A DNA stretch of 64,000 bases from DATARH01 sp036268075 (GCA_036268075.1 DATAUV010000001.1:124001-188000), one strand, 5' to 3'. Positions 7,458 to 18,531 are shown, counted from the stretch's first letter. Notes: generated from the letters alone by a model not told the origin. Translations and numbers: made by a program.

Positions 7458-8609
7458 ATGAGACAGGGCCTACGCGTTTTCGATGCCGACACCCATGTCG
7501 AACCGTCGGCCGAGGTCATCGACAAATATGTCGACCCGGCATTCCGCCCGCGCCTCGACGAACTGGCCGCGTACCGCGTGCCGAGCCGGCCGGGAACGCC
7601 GGGCGGCGCGGTGGGCCGGCACGTCTACCGCTTTGGCCAGATCTCGTTCAAGCGCATCCTCGGCGAGGCCGCGCCCCGCCCCGACCATTCCGGCCGGGAC
7701 TCGGTATGGATGGGCACGCAAAAGCCGCGCGACGGCACCCAGGACGACCAGGCCGCCGCCCGCGTCGCCGACATGGACGAGGAAGGCACCGACGCGCATT
7801 TCCTCATTCCGACCGCCTGGACGAGCCTTGTCGGGCACGAGGACCCGACGCTCGAAACCGGCGTCATCCGCGCTTATCACCGGCACATGGAGGATTTCTG
7901 CGCGCAGGCTCCGGGGCGGCTCACCAGCATGATCGTCGCCTCGGCGCGCGACCCCGACGCCGCGGTCAAGGAGATCAAGGATTGGGGCAAGTCGCGCTGG
8001 GCCGTCGCGGTGATGCCGATGGTGACCAAGGACATCCCGGCCGACCACCCGTCGCTGGAGCCGCTATGGCAGGCCGCGGCCGAGCACGACCTGCCGATCT
8101 GCCACCACAGCTTTACCTGGACCCCGCCCTATTTCCCCGGCTACGCCGATCTGTGGGACAACATCTTCCTCGGGCGGCTCGCCTCGCACCCGTGGGGCGC
8201 GATGCGGTTTATCGCGTCGGTGATCGGCGGCGGGATCATGGACCGCTATCCAAAGCTGCGCGTCGGCACGCTCGAATGCGGGTTCGGCTGGCTGCCCTTC
8301 TGGGGCCGGCGGATGAACGAGCAGTACGAATATGTCGGCAGCACCGCCAAGCTGAAGCACCACCCCGAGGACTACCTGAAAAGCGGCCGGTTTTTCTGCT
8401 CGGTCGAGCGGCACGAGGGCGAGGACATGTACAACATGGTCCGCAGCTTTCTCGGCGACGACGTGTTGATGTACGCGTCGGACTATCCGCACTCGGAATG
8501 CCAGTTCCCGAACACGGTCGACAATTTCCTCGCCTGGGGCGGGTTCGGCGCCGAGACGCGGAAAAAGCTGATGTGGGACAACGCGGCGCGGTTCTTCCGG
8601 CAGTCGTAG
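7458..8609 (+). CDS. Amidohydrolase-2 family metal-dependent hydrolase
   Basis: A 383-aa TIM-barrel protein of the ACMSD/amidohydrolase-2 family. Visible metal or catalytic residues are the N-terminal DADTHVEP, a central HHSF, and the C-terminal YASDYPHSE aspartate. Family members decarboxylate or hydrolyse aromatic and cyclic acids; the substrate here is unknown. ATG at 7458 with an AGGGAG site; an upstream ATG at 7419 has none. It ends just before a large palindrome that separates it from the convergent DMT transporter. Confidence 0.85.
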   Translation: MRQGLRVFDADTHVEPSAEVIDKYVDPAFRPRLDELAAYRVPSRPGTPGGAVGRHVYRFGQISFKRILGEAAPRPDHSGRDSVWMGTQKPRDGTQDDQAAARVADMDEEGTDAHFLIPTAWTSLVGHEDPTLETGVIRAYHRHMEDFCAQAPGRLTSMIVASARDPDAAVKEIKDWGKSRWAVAVMPMVTKDIPADHPSLEPLWQAAAEHDLPICHHSFTWTPPYFPGYADLWDNIFLGRLASHPWGAMRFIASVIGGGIMDRYPKLRVGTLECGFGWLPFWGRRMNEQYEYVGSTAKLKHHPEDYLKSGRFFCSVERHEGEDMYNMVRSFLGDDVLMYASDYPHSECQFPNTVDNFLAWGGFGAETRKKLMWDNAARFFRQS

Positions 8610-8618
8610 GCTGGGGAC

Positions 8619-8692
8619 GATGGGCTTCGCTTCGCTCAGCCCATCCTACGAGTGCAGCGCCGTAGGATGGGCTGAGCAACGCGAAGCCCATC
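8619..8692. repeat. 74-bp palindromic repeat between convergent genes
   Basis: Arms at 8619-8650 and 8661-8692 match at 30 of 32 positions around a 10-bp loop. It begins ten bases after the amidohydrolase stop and ends two bases before the transporter stop, so it could act as a bidirectional transcript end. Similar gatgggcttcgc elements are scattered in many alphaproteobacterial and betaproteobacterial genomes. Confidence 0.9.
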
Positions 8693-8694
8693 TG

Positions 8695-9633
8695 TTATGG
8701 CGCCTCCTGCTCCTGCGGGGCCGCTGAGGGCATCCGGCGGCGGGCGCCGCGCCTGAGCGTCTCGCGCCAGAGGATGTAGAGGCCGGAGCCGACGACGATC
8801 ACGGCGCCGAGGATCAGGTCGGGCGTCGGCATGTCGCCCCAGACGGCGAAGCCGAGGATCATCGCCCAAACCAGCGACAGATAGTTGAACGGCACCACCG
8901 CGGAGGGCGGCGCCAGCGACAGCGAGCGCGTCCACCACATCTGCGCGATGCCGTTGCCGCAGCCGGCGATCGCGAGGAGGCCGACATCGGACCAGCTCGG
9001 CCGGAGGAAGCCGAACGGCAAGAGCGTGGTCGTGAGGATCGTGATGATGCCCATCTGGTAGAGCGTCATCGTCTCGGCCGACTCGGTCGCGCTCATCCGC
9101 CGGATCGCGACCGCGACGCTGGAGATGAGCACCGCGTTGGCGAGCGCGAAGAGGGCGCCCGGCTGCAATGTGCCGGGGCCGGGATGGGCGATCACGATGA
9201 CGCCGACGAGGCCGAGGACCAGCGCCGTCCAGCGGTGAGTTCCGACCTTCTCCTTGAGGATGACGATCGACAACAGGGTCGTGATCAGCGGCGCGGCGAA
9301 GCTGACCGCGACCGCCGAGCCCAGCGGCATCAGGCTGAACGCGAAAAACATGCAGGTCATCGACCCGAACTGCGACACGCCGCGCTGGAGATGCGCGCGG
9401 ATGCGGTTGGTGCGCAGCACCCCGATCCCGCGCCGCGGCAGGATCATCACCGCGACGGTCACCAGCGCGAACAGCGACCGGTAGAACGCGACCTCGCCGA
9501 CGGGGTAAGTCATCAGCTCCCACTTGCCGATCGCATTGACCCCGGCAAACGCGACCGTCGAGATCACCATGTAGAGGATGCCGCGCGAGAGCTGGTTGCG
9601 GCGGGTGGCGGCGGCGGCTTCGGTGATGCTCAT
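8695..9633 (-). CDS. EamA/DMT-family inner-membrane transporter
   Basis: A 312-aa protein with ten predicted helices in two EamA repeats; the first covers roughly residues 20-150 and the second 165-295. Typical segments are FYRSLFALVTVAVM, AVSFAAPLITTLLS and LGLVGVIVIAHP. DMT proteins of this kind export or import metabolites; the substrate is not predictable. The C-terminal tail is Arg/Pro/Glu rich. The 139-bp stretch upstream (9634-9772) holds no gene and no clear promoter. Confidence 0.85.
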   Translation of the reverse strand: MSITEAAAATRRNQLSRGILYMVISTVAFAGVNAIGKWELMTYPVGEVAFYRSLFALVTVAVMILPRRGIGVLRTNRIRAHLQRGVSQFGSMTCMFFAFSLMPLGSAVAVSFAAPLITTLLSIVILKEKVGTHRWTALVLGLVGVIVIAHPGPGTLQPGALFALANAVLISSVAVAIRRMSATESAETMTLYQMGIITILTTTLLPFGFLRPSWSDVGLLAIAGCGNGIAQMWWTRSLSLAPPSAVVPFNYLSLVWAMILGFAVWGDMPTPDLILGAVIVVGSGLYILWRETLRRGARRRMPSAAPQEQEAP

Positions 9634-9772
9634 CGCGGAAAAAGTCCATCAGAATCAGCAAGGCCGGGCTGAGCCCGGCCACCGGCAAAGCGATCGAAGC
9701 GTTATTCTTTCGCCGAAAAGCGCCAAAATTCGGGCTGAGCGAGAGGACCCGCATCCCATTCCGCCCCTCCGC

Positions 9773-10240
9773 CTACGCGCGCCGACGGGCGGGCTCTGAC
9801 TGATCGGTGTCGAAATCAATTTCGATCGCAGCCGGCAACAATTTCATGACCTCAGAAACGCTTTTCGGGATTGGAGGATGCTTAGAGCCATGCGTCCCGT
9901 GCCAAAACGCGCTCAATTCCGCGTGCAGTCCCTTACGGGCGATCAGCGCCCGCATCTCAGCCAGCGGCATGATGTTCTGCCGGTCAGGGACGAACATGCC
10001 GACGATATAGAGCAGATGGTCGTGAAGCACGTCGCTGGCGACGATGCCCTTGGTGGAAAGAAGCCAGACGCCGGTCGTCCCCGTCAGACAGCCGGTCCGC
10101 TCTCCGGCGACGTACTTCTCACCCTTCGCGTACGCAACTGTCGGGACATGGCGCAGGACACGGCTGACCCGATAGGGATCGAGCGCATCGCCGGAGACCC
10201 GGAATGTCGCAAAGGCTTTGCGCGTCTCAGACTTCGTCAT
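9773..10240 (-). CDS. DUF4279 domain protein, candidate immunity protein
   Basis: A 155-aa soluble protein. KAFATFRVSGDALDP followed by a strand, then KGEKY and a GVWLLSTKG segment is the DUF4279 pattern. DUF4279 proteins have no proven activity; they often sit beside polymorphic-toxin genes, which makes an immunity role plausible. The start at 10240 is inside the upstream 69-aa gene (14-bp overlap), arguing for joint translation. A longer in-frame start at 10393 would read through that gene in another frame and is unlikely. Confidence 0.65.
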   Translation of the reverse strand: MTKSETRKAFATFRVSGDALDPYRVSRVLRHVPTVAYAKGEKYVAGERTGCLTGTTGVWLLSTKGIVASDVLHDHLLYIVGMFVPDRQNIMPLAEMRALIARKGLHAELSAFWHGTHGSKHPPIPKSVSEVMKLLPAAIEIDFDTDQSEPARRRA

Positions 10241-10436
10241 GGATGTTCCCGAGGTCTTCCCCGTGCTCATCGGTGACCTTCCCATCGGTGTAAATGATAA
10301 CATGGTCCGCGCCTGAAAGTCCGCTGCGCCGCTTGATGGTATGGATGGCGGCGCGCAATTCCCATTCCTCGATACCAAGCCTTTCGCTGACATATCGGGC
10401 CGGGTTGGTCGACCTGTCCCAGAGGATTTCGGCCAT
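10227..10436 (-). CDS. 69-aa protein resembling a polymorphic-toxin C-terminal tail
   Basis: A very short protein starting 12 bases after the mutL stop on the same strand. It has a helical half (PARYVSERLGIEEWELRAAI) and a compact end with ADHVIIYTDGKVTDE then a GNIHDE tail. From memory this resembles the terminal domains of RHS-type polymorphic toxins, where IKxxxGLxGADxV and GNxxDE recur; I cannot verify this. There is no secretion or delivery domain, so if it is a toxin domain it is orphaned. The overlap with the DUF4279 gene supports a functional pair. Confidence 0.5.
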   Translation of the reverse strand: MAEILWDRSTNPARYVSERLGIEEWELRAAIHTIKRRSGLSGADHVIIYTDGKVTDEHGEDLGNIHDEV

Positions 10437-10448
10437 GAGACGGGTCGG

Positions 10449-12218
<1,770 letters not shown>

Positions 12219-12233
12219 GATCCGGCGAGACTA

Positions 12234-13517
12234 CTACAGCGCCTCACCCCGCGCGAGGCGCGGGCGGTCGCCGAGGGTGCCCATCGCGTGCTGCATCAGG
12301 AGGCGCTTGAGCGGCGGCATCTGGTTGACCGCGGCGAGGCCGAGATCGCGGGCCAATTTGACGGGCGCGATCGTGTTCGAGAAGAGGCGGTTGAGGCCGT
12401 CGGTGACGCCGGCGAGCATGACCGCGTCGAGGCGGCGCCAGCGCTGATAACGCTCCAGCACCGAATCGGCGCCGATATCGAGGCCGAGCCGGCGGGCGTC
12501 GACAATCGCCTCGGCGAGCGCGGCGACGTCGCGGATGCCGACATTGAGCCCCTGCCCCGCGATCGGGTGGATCACATGCGCGGCCTCGCCGATCAGCGCG
12601 AGGCGCGGGGCGATGTAGGTCTCGGCCTGCATCAGCGACAGCGGGTAGGTGAAGCGCGGGCCGACCGGCTCGACATGGCCGAGGAAGCCGCCGAAACGGG
12701 CGCGGAGCTCGGCGGTGAACTCCGCGTCGGGGAGCGCGACAAGGCGCGGGGCAAGCGCGGCGGCTTCGGTCCACACCAGCGACGAACGCCATCCCGGCGT
12801 AAGCGGAGCTTGCGCCTCGTCCGAGGCGCCTCTGCGAGGCGCCGGATCGGCTGTCATCGGCAGGATCGCGAACGGGCCGGCGGGGAGGAAATGCTCGATC
12901 GCGATGCCGGCGTGGGGGCGCTCGTGGCGCACCGTTGTGACGATGCCGATCTGGTCGTAGCGCCACTCGACCGCGTGGATGCCAGCGGCGCGGCGCAGCG
13001 GCGAACCCTTGCCGTCGGCGGCGGCGACGAGGCGGATTCGGCGGGTGCTGCGGTCGCCGAGGGTTGCGGTGACACCCGCGGGGGTCGCGGCGATCGAGGC
13101 GACGGCGCGGGGGAAGACGAGCGAGAGGGCTGGAAGCTCGGCGGCGCGGGCCAGCAGGGCGCGGCGCAGCACGCGGTTTTCGACGATGTAGCCGAGCGGC
13201 GTCGCCCCCGAAGCGCCACTTGCGAGGTCGCGGTGGTCGTAGTGGAGGAACAGCGGCGAGGCGTCGTCGGCGACGCGGATCTCGCGGATCGGCTCGGCCT
13301 CGGCGGCGATTGCGGGCCAGACGCCGATCGCGTCGAGCACGAGCTTGGAACCGTGGGCGATCGCCGAGGCGCGGCCGTCGAAGGTTTCGGCGATCGTGGC
13401 GGCGAGGTCCTGGCGGTCGACGAGGATGGTTTCGAGCCCGGCGCCGGCGCAGGCGATGCCGAGCGCGAGCCCGTTGAGCCCGCCGCCGGCGATCAGGAGT
13501 TCGGCATCGTCCGCCAT
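12234..13517 (-). CDS. UbiH/Coq6-family FAD-dependent ubiquinone-ring hydroxylase
   Basis: A 427-aa flavoprotein monooxygenase. The dinucleotide motif GGGLNGLALG is at residues 9-18, a DGKGSPLRR segment contacts FAD/NADH, and GEAAHVIHPIAGQGLN is the second FAD motif, close to the UbiH/F consensus. It hydroxylates the benzoquinone ring during ubiquinone synthesis; which position cannot be told. ATG at 13517 is used; a longer start at 13610 adds a non-family leader that reads from repeat DNA. About 20 residues between MTAD and SSLVWTE look like an in-frame palindromic element. Confidence 0.9.
   Translation of the reverse strand: MADDAELLIAGGGLNGLALGIACAGAGLETILVDRQDLAATIAETFDGRASAIAHGSKLVLDAIGVWPAIAAEAEPIREIRVADDASPLFLHYDHRDLASGASGATPLGYIVENRVLRRALLARAAELPALSLVFPRAVASIAATPAGVTATLGDRSTRRIRLVAAADGKGSPLRRAAGIHAVEWRYDQIGIVTTVRHERPHAGIAIEHFLPAGPFAILPMTADPAPRRGASDEAQAPLTPGWRSSLVWTEAAALAPRLVALPDAEFTAELRARFGGFLGHVEPVGPRFTYPLSLMQAETYIAPRLALIGEAAHVIHPIAGQGLNVGIRDVAALAEAIVDARRLGLDIGADSVLERYQRWRRLDAVMLAGVTDGLNRLFSNTIAPVKLARDLGLAAVNQMPPLKRLLMQHAMGTLGDRPRLARGEAL
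12785..12850. repeat. Palindromic element embedded in frame in the ubiH-like gene
   Basis: Two overlapping hairpins are visible: arms 12812-12819/12822-12829 (perfect, 2-bp loop) and 12825-12831/12837-12843 (perfect). The stretch encodes a hydrophilic Pro/Arg/Ala-rich segment where UbiH homologues usually run directly from the ILPMT strand to SSLVWTE. The reading frame is kept. Confidence 0.6.
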
Positions 13518-13577
13518 CGGGGCAGTAAGGAGCGCTCGGGTCCCGCCCGCAAGTTTTTGTTCGGCCCGAATTATCCG

Positions 13578-13710
13578 CTCGCCCGCATTGCGGGAGAGGG
13601 TGGCGAGCAACGCGAGCCGGGTGAGGGCGCGCGCAGCGCGGCTGTCGCCGCGACCCTCACCCTCCCATCGCTGCGCGACGGGCCCCTCCCTCTCCCGCGG
13701 TGCGGGCGAG
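13578..13710. repeat. Nested palindromic repeat, family shared with 20259-20377
   Basis: Outer arms 13578-13600 and 13688-13710 pair with two mismatches; inner arms 13619-13627 and 13654-13662 (gggtgaggg/ccctcaccc) pair perfectly. It fills most of the 201-bp gap between the minus-strand AhpD-like and UbiH-like genes. The same gcgggagaggg and cgggtgaggg building blocks recur near 20.3 kb in swapped order. Confidence 0.85.
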
Positions 13711-13718
13711 GGAAAATC

Positions 13719-14429
13719 TTAATCCACCGGCATTGCGGCGACGATGCGGGCCATGTCGATGGTGGAATCCGCGTCGTCGAGGAGGAGGCGGGAGAGGTCT
13801 TTGTGGCGCTGCATGACGACGAGCATGTCGGGCTCGAAATAGAGGTCCGGGTGGGTCTCGGTCCAGAAATGGGCGGCGCGGACGAAGGCGAGGAGCGCGA
13901 GGACGCGCTCGGCCGTCGTTTCGCCGACGGCGCGGCGGAGCGCCGCGAGCGCGCGGCCGGCGCCGTGCGGGTCGAGGAAGACGACGGCGAGAGCGTCGAA
14001 CAAATCGCCCTCCAGCTCGGCGGCGGGGGGCGGGAGCGGGATCGGCGTCGACCGCGCCTCAAGCCGGGCCAGCGCCTCGGAAAGCGCCACCGGACCCGGG
14101 ACCGCGCGGCGCAGCAGCACCAGCGCGTCATCGACCGATTGCGGCTCGGCCTCGGGGTCGCCGGCAGGGTTGCCCTCGCCGATCAAAAACCCGACATGGC
14201 GGACGACGCAGTATTTCGCCCGGCAAAACCGGGACAGGTGAACAAACAGCCGCTCCTTAAAGACGGCCGGAAGCGGGCTGTCGAGATAGGCCGAGCGGGC
14301 GAACACCCACAGCTTCTCGGTCAGCCCCGGCGCCGCGGGCGCGGCACGGAAGAAATTCGGCATCAAGCCGAACCGTGCGGACACGACGGATGCAAAGACA
14401 TCCTCGGCCCGATTTGTCTCGCCGATCAT
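13719..14429 (-). CDS. AhpD/carboxymuconolactone-decarboxylase-like protein
   Basis: A 236-aa protein. The N-terminal half resembles the AhpD-like fold: FGLMPNFFRAAP, then VFKERLFVHLSRFCRAKYCV with a downstream RH, recalling the Cys-X3-His redox site of AhpD. The C-terminal half is helical with no recognised domain. In some alphaproteobacteria a similar region precedes PAS/histidine-kinase modules, but here the gene stops before any kinase. Peroxidase activity is possible but the second Cys of the CXXC pair is missing, so catalysis is uncertain. Confidence 0.6.
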   Translation of the reverse strand: MIGETNRAEDVFASVVSARFGLMPNFFRAAPAAPGLTEKLWVFARSAYLDSPLPAVFKERLFVHLSRFCRAKYCVVRHVGFLIGEGNPAGDPEAEPQSVDDALVLLRRAVPGPVALSEALARLEARSTPIPLPPPAAELEGDLFDALAVVFLDPHGAGRALAALRRAVGETTAERVLALLAFVRAAHFWTETHPDLYFEPDMLVVMQRHKDLSRLLLDDADSTIDMARIVAAMPVD

Positions 14430-14651
14430 GCGGCGGTCCCCCTACTCGACCCTCGACCAATGAGCTTCGCCGGCCCTTCCCCGACAATGTCCAGCATTCG
14501 GCGGGCGCCCCTTCGCCCCCGCCAATAAGGACACGCCTGCCATTCCGAATAGTTCCGGAAATTCCCCGACGAGTCTTTGCGACAGAATCACCTTTTCTTC
14601 CGCACGCCAGTGCAATCGCGTAGTCTTGCGGCCAGCAAAAGGGGAACGCCA

Positions 14652-15845
14652 GTGCCGCTCAACCCGCAACTCGACACGCTGTCCGACTATCCGTTCGAGT
14701 CGCTGCGCACGCTGTTGAACCCGGTGACGCCGCGCACCAACGACGTGCCGATCGCGATGTCGGTCGGCGAGCCGCAGCACCAGCCGCCGGCGCTGTTGAC
14801 CGAGACGCTCGCCCGCCACGCGCACGAATGGAACAAGTACCCGCCGATGCAGGGCACGCCGGAATTGCGCGAAGCCTGCGCCGACTGGCTGACCGCGCGG
14901 TACGGGCTGCGGGCCGGATCGGTGCATTGGGAGCGGAACGTACTGACGCTCGCCGGCACCAAGGAGGGGCTCTTTATGCTCGCGGGGCTCGTCGTGCCCC
15001 GACGCAAGGGCGGCGGGCCGCCGATCGTGCTGGTGCCGAACCCGTATTACCTCGCCTATAACGGCGCGGCGACGATGGCCGGGGCCGAGGCGGTGTTTCT
15101 CGACGCGACGGCGGCAAACCATTTCATGCCCGACCTGGCGACGATCCCGGAAGCGACGCTGGAGCGGACGGCGTTGTTCTATCTCTGCTCGCCCGCCAAT
15201 CCGCAGGGCACCGTCGCCAGCCTCGAATACTTGAAGCAGGCGATCGGCCTCGCACGGCAGTACAATTTCGTGCTCGCGGTCGACGAGTGCTATGCCGAGA
15301 TCTACGACACGGTGAAGCCTGCCGGGGCGCTCGAAGCGTGCGCCGCGCTCGGCGAGGGGTTCGAGAACGTCGTCGTGTTCCACTCGCTGTCGAAGCGGTC
15401 AAGCGCGGCGGGGCTGCGCAGCGGGTTTATCGCCGGCGACCCGGGGCTGATCGCGCCGTTCCAGCATCTCAGAAGCTATGGGGGATGCCAGGTGCCGCTG
15501 CCGATCCAGGCGGCGGCGACGGCCCTGTGGCGCGACGAGGCGCATGTGGCCGAGAACCGCGCCAAGTACCGCCGCAAGTTCGACATCGCCGAGGCGACGA
15601 TCGCGGGCCGGTTCGGGTTTTACCGGCCGGATGGCGGGTTCTTTCTGTGGCTCGATGTCGGCGACGGCGAGGAGGCGGCGCTCAGGCTGTGGCGCGACGC
15701 GGCGATCCGGGTGCTGCCCGGCGGCTATACCGCGCGCGACGGCGGCAGCGGGGTCAACCCCGGCCGGCAATACATCCGCCTCGCGATCGTCCACGACGAC
15801 CCGACGCTGGAAGACGCGTTCGACCGGATCCGCCGGGTGCTGTAG
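14652..15845 (+). CDS. dapC: Class I/II aminotransferase (succinyldiaminopimelate transaminase DapC-like)
   Basis: A 397-aa PLP enzyme of fold type I. Visible are MSVGEPQHQPP, a KYPPMQGTPELREA block, the SPANPQG substrate/PLP segment, VDECYAEIYD, and the Schiff-base lysine in HSLSKRSSAAGLRSGF. The C-terminus carries the substrate-carboxylate Arg in GRQYIRLAIVHD. The closest family is DapC, in lysine and peptidoglycan precursor synthesis, and the neighbour order with ftsK is common in alphaproteobacteria. GTG at 14652 with AAAGGGG upstream is preferred to an ATG at 14577. Confidence 0.82.
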   Translation: MPLNPQLDTLSDYPFESLRTLLNPVTPRTNDVPIAMSVGEPQHQPPALLTETLARHAHEWNKYPPMQGTPELREACADWLTARYGLRAGSVHWERNVLTLAGTKEGLFMLAGLVVPRRKGGGPPIVLVPNPYYLAYNGAATMAGAEAVFLDATAANHFMPDLATIPEATLERTALFYLCSPANPQGTVASLEYLKQAIGLARQYNFVLAVDECYAEIYDTVKPAGALEACAALGEGFENVVVFHSLSKRSSAAGLRSGFIAGDPGLIAPFQHLRSYGGCQVPLPIQAAATALWRDEAHVAENRAKYRRKFDIAEATIAGRFGFYRPDGGFFLWLDVGDGEEAALRLWRDAAIRVLPGGYTARDGGSGVNPGRQYIRLAIVHDDPTLEDAFDRIRRVL

Positions 15846-15917
15846 GGCGATTCGGGGGCGTCGTCTCTCACGAGGGCATAGCGCCGGCCCCGGAATGATT
15901 TTTTGGGGGTATTCGCG

Positions 15918-15923
15918 TATAAT
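15918..15923 (+). promoter_or_regulatory. Candidate -10 box upstream of ftsK
   Basis: TATAAT sits 58 bases before the ftsK start in the 136-bp gap after the aminotransferase gene. The -35 region is poor (atgatt at 15895-15900). It is the only AT-rich promoter-like spot in the gap. Confidence 0.35.
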
Positions 15924-15981
15924 GGCGACGTAAGCGTGCGGGCCGGCCTTCGGGGGAGGGTCGGGACCGGGGGGTTAGGGC

Positions 15982-18441
15982 ATGATCGGACGAACGGCGC
16001 AATTCTGGGGCCGCGGCGTCGGCGAGCGCGTGCGGAGCTGGGCCGATCTGGTGGCTGGCGCGCGGAAGCGTGCCTATGAGGGCGGCGGCGCGGTGCTGGT
16101 GCTGACCAGCCTGCTGCTGATCCTGGCGCTCCTCACCTACAACCCGCGCGACCCGTCGCTCGACACCGCGATCGACGGGCCGGCGACCAATTTTCTCGGT
16201 CATGACGGGGCCTATGTCGCCGATGCGCTGATGCAGAGCGTCGGGCTCGCCGCGTATCTCATCCCCGTCGTGCTGCTCGGCTGGGCGTTTCGCCTGCTGT
16301 TGCAACGGCCGCTCAAGGCGCTGCCGCGGCGGGTCGGGATGCTGCTGCTGGCGCTGATCCTCGGCGCGACGGCCTGTTCCATCCTCGACGTGAGGGCGGT
16401 GCCGCTGCCGGCGGGGACCGGCGGGGCGGTCGGCTGGACGGTGGGGCATGGGCTCGAACGGTTCGGGCTCGGCGCGGCGCAATTGCCGGTGGCGATGGTC
16501 GCGGCGGCGATGGTCGCGCTGCTGCTGTTGTCGGTCACCGGGCTGTCGCCGCGCGACTGGCGCGACCTGATGCGCGGGGCCGGACGCGGGGCGTCGCGGC
16601 TAAGCACCGCCTCTGGCCGCGGCACGGTGGCCGCGGCGGTGGCGGGCGCCGGCTGGTGGCGGCGGTATCTCGAAAACCGGCGCGAGGCGCAGACGATCCG
16701 CCGGCAGCAACCGTCGACCGAGCAGCAATCGACGTACCGGTCGGTGGTGACGCCGATGCCGGAGCGGCGCGAGCCGCGGCCGGCGCGCACGATCCCGGTG
16801 CCGGACGCATCGCCGCCGCCGGCCGAGGAGCCGGTGGTGACGACGTCGAAGCTGGTGCGGCTGGTGATCCCGCGCGCCCGGCCCCCGGGACCGGGGCGGC
16901 GGGCCGAGCTGGAACGCCAGCCGGGTCTCGCCCTGGAGCTGGACGACGAGCCGATCCTGCCCGAACTCGAATTGCTGACCAAGGCCCCGCCCGGCAAGAC
17001 CCATTCGGTCGACGAGGAGGCGCTGGCCAAGAACGCGCGGATGCTCGAAGCGGTGCTCGAGGATTACGGCGTGCGCGGGCAGATCGTGCAGGTGCGGCCG
17101 GGGCCGGTCGTGACCCTCTACGAGCTGGAGCCGGCGCCGGGGATCAAGGCGTCGCGCGTGATCGGTCTCGCCGACGACATCGCGCGGTCGATGAGCGCGA
17201 TCTCGGTCCGCGTCGCCGTGGTGCCGGGGCGCACCGTGATCGGCATCGAATTGCCGAACGCCAAGGCCGAGACCGTGTATCTGCGGGAATTGCTGGATTC
17301 GCCCGCGTATGAGCAGCACAGCGGCAAGCTCGCGCTGACGCTGGGCAAGGACATCGGCGGCGAGCCGGTGATCGCCGACCTCGCGCGGATGCCGCACCTC
17401 TTGATCGCCGGCACGACGGGTTCCGGCAAGTCGGTCGGGATCAACACGATGATCCTGTCGATCCTCTACCGGATGCCGCCGCAGCAGTGCAAATTCATCA
17501 TGGTCGACCCGAAGATGCTGGAATTGTCGGTCTATGACGGCATCCCGCATCTCTTGGCACCGGTCGTCACCGACCCGCGCAAGGCAATCCTCGCGCTCAA
17601 ATGGACCGTGCGCGAGATGGAGTCGCGCTATCACAAGATGTCGAAGCTCGGTGTCCGCAACATCGAGGGCTTCAACCAGCGCCTGCGCGAGGCGGCGGCG
17701 CGCGGCGAGAGCCTCATTCGCAAGGTGCAGACCGGGTTCGACGCCGATACCGGCCAGCCGATCTTCGAGGAGCAGCCGTTCGACTCGACCGAACTGCCGT
17801 TTATCGTCGTCGTCGTCGACGAGATGGCCGATCTGATGCTGGTCGCGGGGAAGGAGATCGAGGCGGCGATCCAGCGCCTGGCGCAGATGGCGCGGGCGGC
17901 CGGCATCCACATCATCATGGCGACGCAGCGCCCGTCGGTCGACGTGATCACCGGCACGATCAAGGCCAATTTCCCGACCCGCGTCAGCTTTCAGGTCACC
18001 AGCAAGATCGACAGCCACACGATCCTCGGCGAGGGCGGGGCCGAACAACTGCTCGGCCGCGGCGACATGCTCTACATGGCGGGCGGCGGGCGGGTGACGC
18101 GCGTGCACGGGCCGTTTGTCTCGGACGAGGAGGTCGAGCGGGTCGTCAGCTACCTCAAGCGGCGCGGCAACCCGTCCTATATCGACGAGATCACCGAGGA
18201 TGACGGCGGCACGATCGACCCGTCGGTCGAGGTCGAGGAGGGCGGCGCCGATAACGGGCTCTACGACCAGGCGGTCGCGCTCGTCTGCCGTGAGCGCAAG
18301 GCGTCGACCAGCTTTGTCCAGCGCCACCTGCAGATCGGCTACAACCGCGCCGCGCGAATCATCGAACGAATGGAGGCGGACGGCGTGGTCAGCCAGGCCA
18401 ACCACGTCGGCAAGCGCGAAGTTCTCGCGCCGCCCCGGTAA
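15982..18441 (+). CDS. ftsK: DNA translocase FtsK
   Basis: An 819-aa septal DNA pump. Four hydrophobic helices lie in residues 36-190, then a Pro/Arg-rich linker (about 200-330), an alpha/beta motor domain with Walker A GTTGSGKS near residue 478 and Walker B VVVVDEMADL near 612, and a C-terminal winged-helix gamma domain (from about residue 755) that reads KOPS sites. It moves the terminus DNA and activates XerCD during division. The length and domain order are normal for alphaproteobacteria. Confidence 0.97.
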   Translation: MIGRTAQFWGRGVGERVRSWADLVAGARKRAYEGGGAVLVLTSLLLILALLTYNPRDPSLDTAIDGPATNFLGHDGAYVADALMQSVGLAAYLIPVVLLGWAFRLLLQRPLKALPRRVGMLLLALILGATACSILDVRAVPLPAGTGGAVGWTVGHGLERFGLGAAQLPVAMVAAAMVALLLLSVTGLSPRDWRDLMRGAGRGASRLSTASGRGTVAAAVAGAGWWRRYLENRREAQTIRRQQPSTEQQSTYRSVVTPMPERREPRPARTIPVPDASPPPAEEPVVTTSKLVRLVIPRARPPGPGRRAELERQPGLALELDDEPILPELELLTKAPPGKTHSVDEEALAKNARMLEAVLEDYGVRGQIVQVRPGPVVTLYELEPAPGIKASRVIGLADDIARSMSAISVRVAVVPGRTVIGIELPNAKAETVYLRELLDSPAYEQHSGKLALTLGKDIGGEPVIADLARMPHLLIAGTTGSGKSVGINTMILSILYRMPPQQCKFIMVDPKMLELSVYDGIPHLLAPVVTDPRKAILALKWTVREMESRYHKMSKLGVRNIEGFNQRLREAAARGESLIRKVQTGFDADTGQPIFEEQPFDSTELPFIVVVVDEMADLMLVAGKEIEAAIQRLAQMARAAGIHIIMATQRPSVDVITGTIKANFPTRVSFQVTSKIDSHTILGEGGAEQLLGRGDMLYMAGGGRVTRVHGPFVSDEEVERVVSYLKRRGNPSYIDEITEDDGGTIDPSVEVEEGGADNGLYDQAVALVCRERKASTSFVQRHLQIGYNRAARIIERMEADGVVSQANHVGKREVLAPPR

Positions 18442-18531
18442 TGACGCAATTTCGCGCGATCTGAGGCGTTGGTGGCAATGAAACCTCCGATTTCGGCAGG
18501 TTTCCTGGCCCAGACAACCGCGAGTCATCCC

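Noticed and set aside
8619..8692. Insertion sequence end
   Set aside because: No transposase or target duplication is visible; the structure fits a short palindromic repeat.
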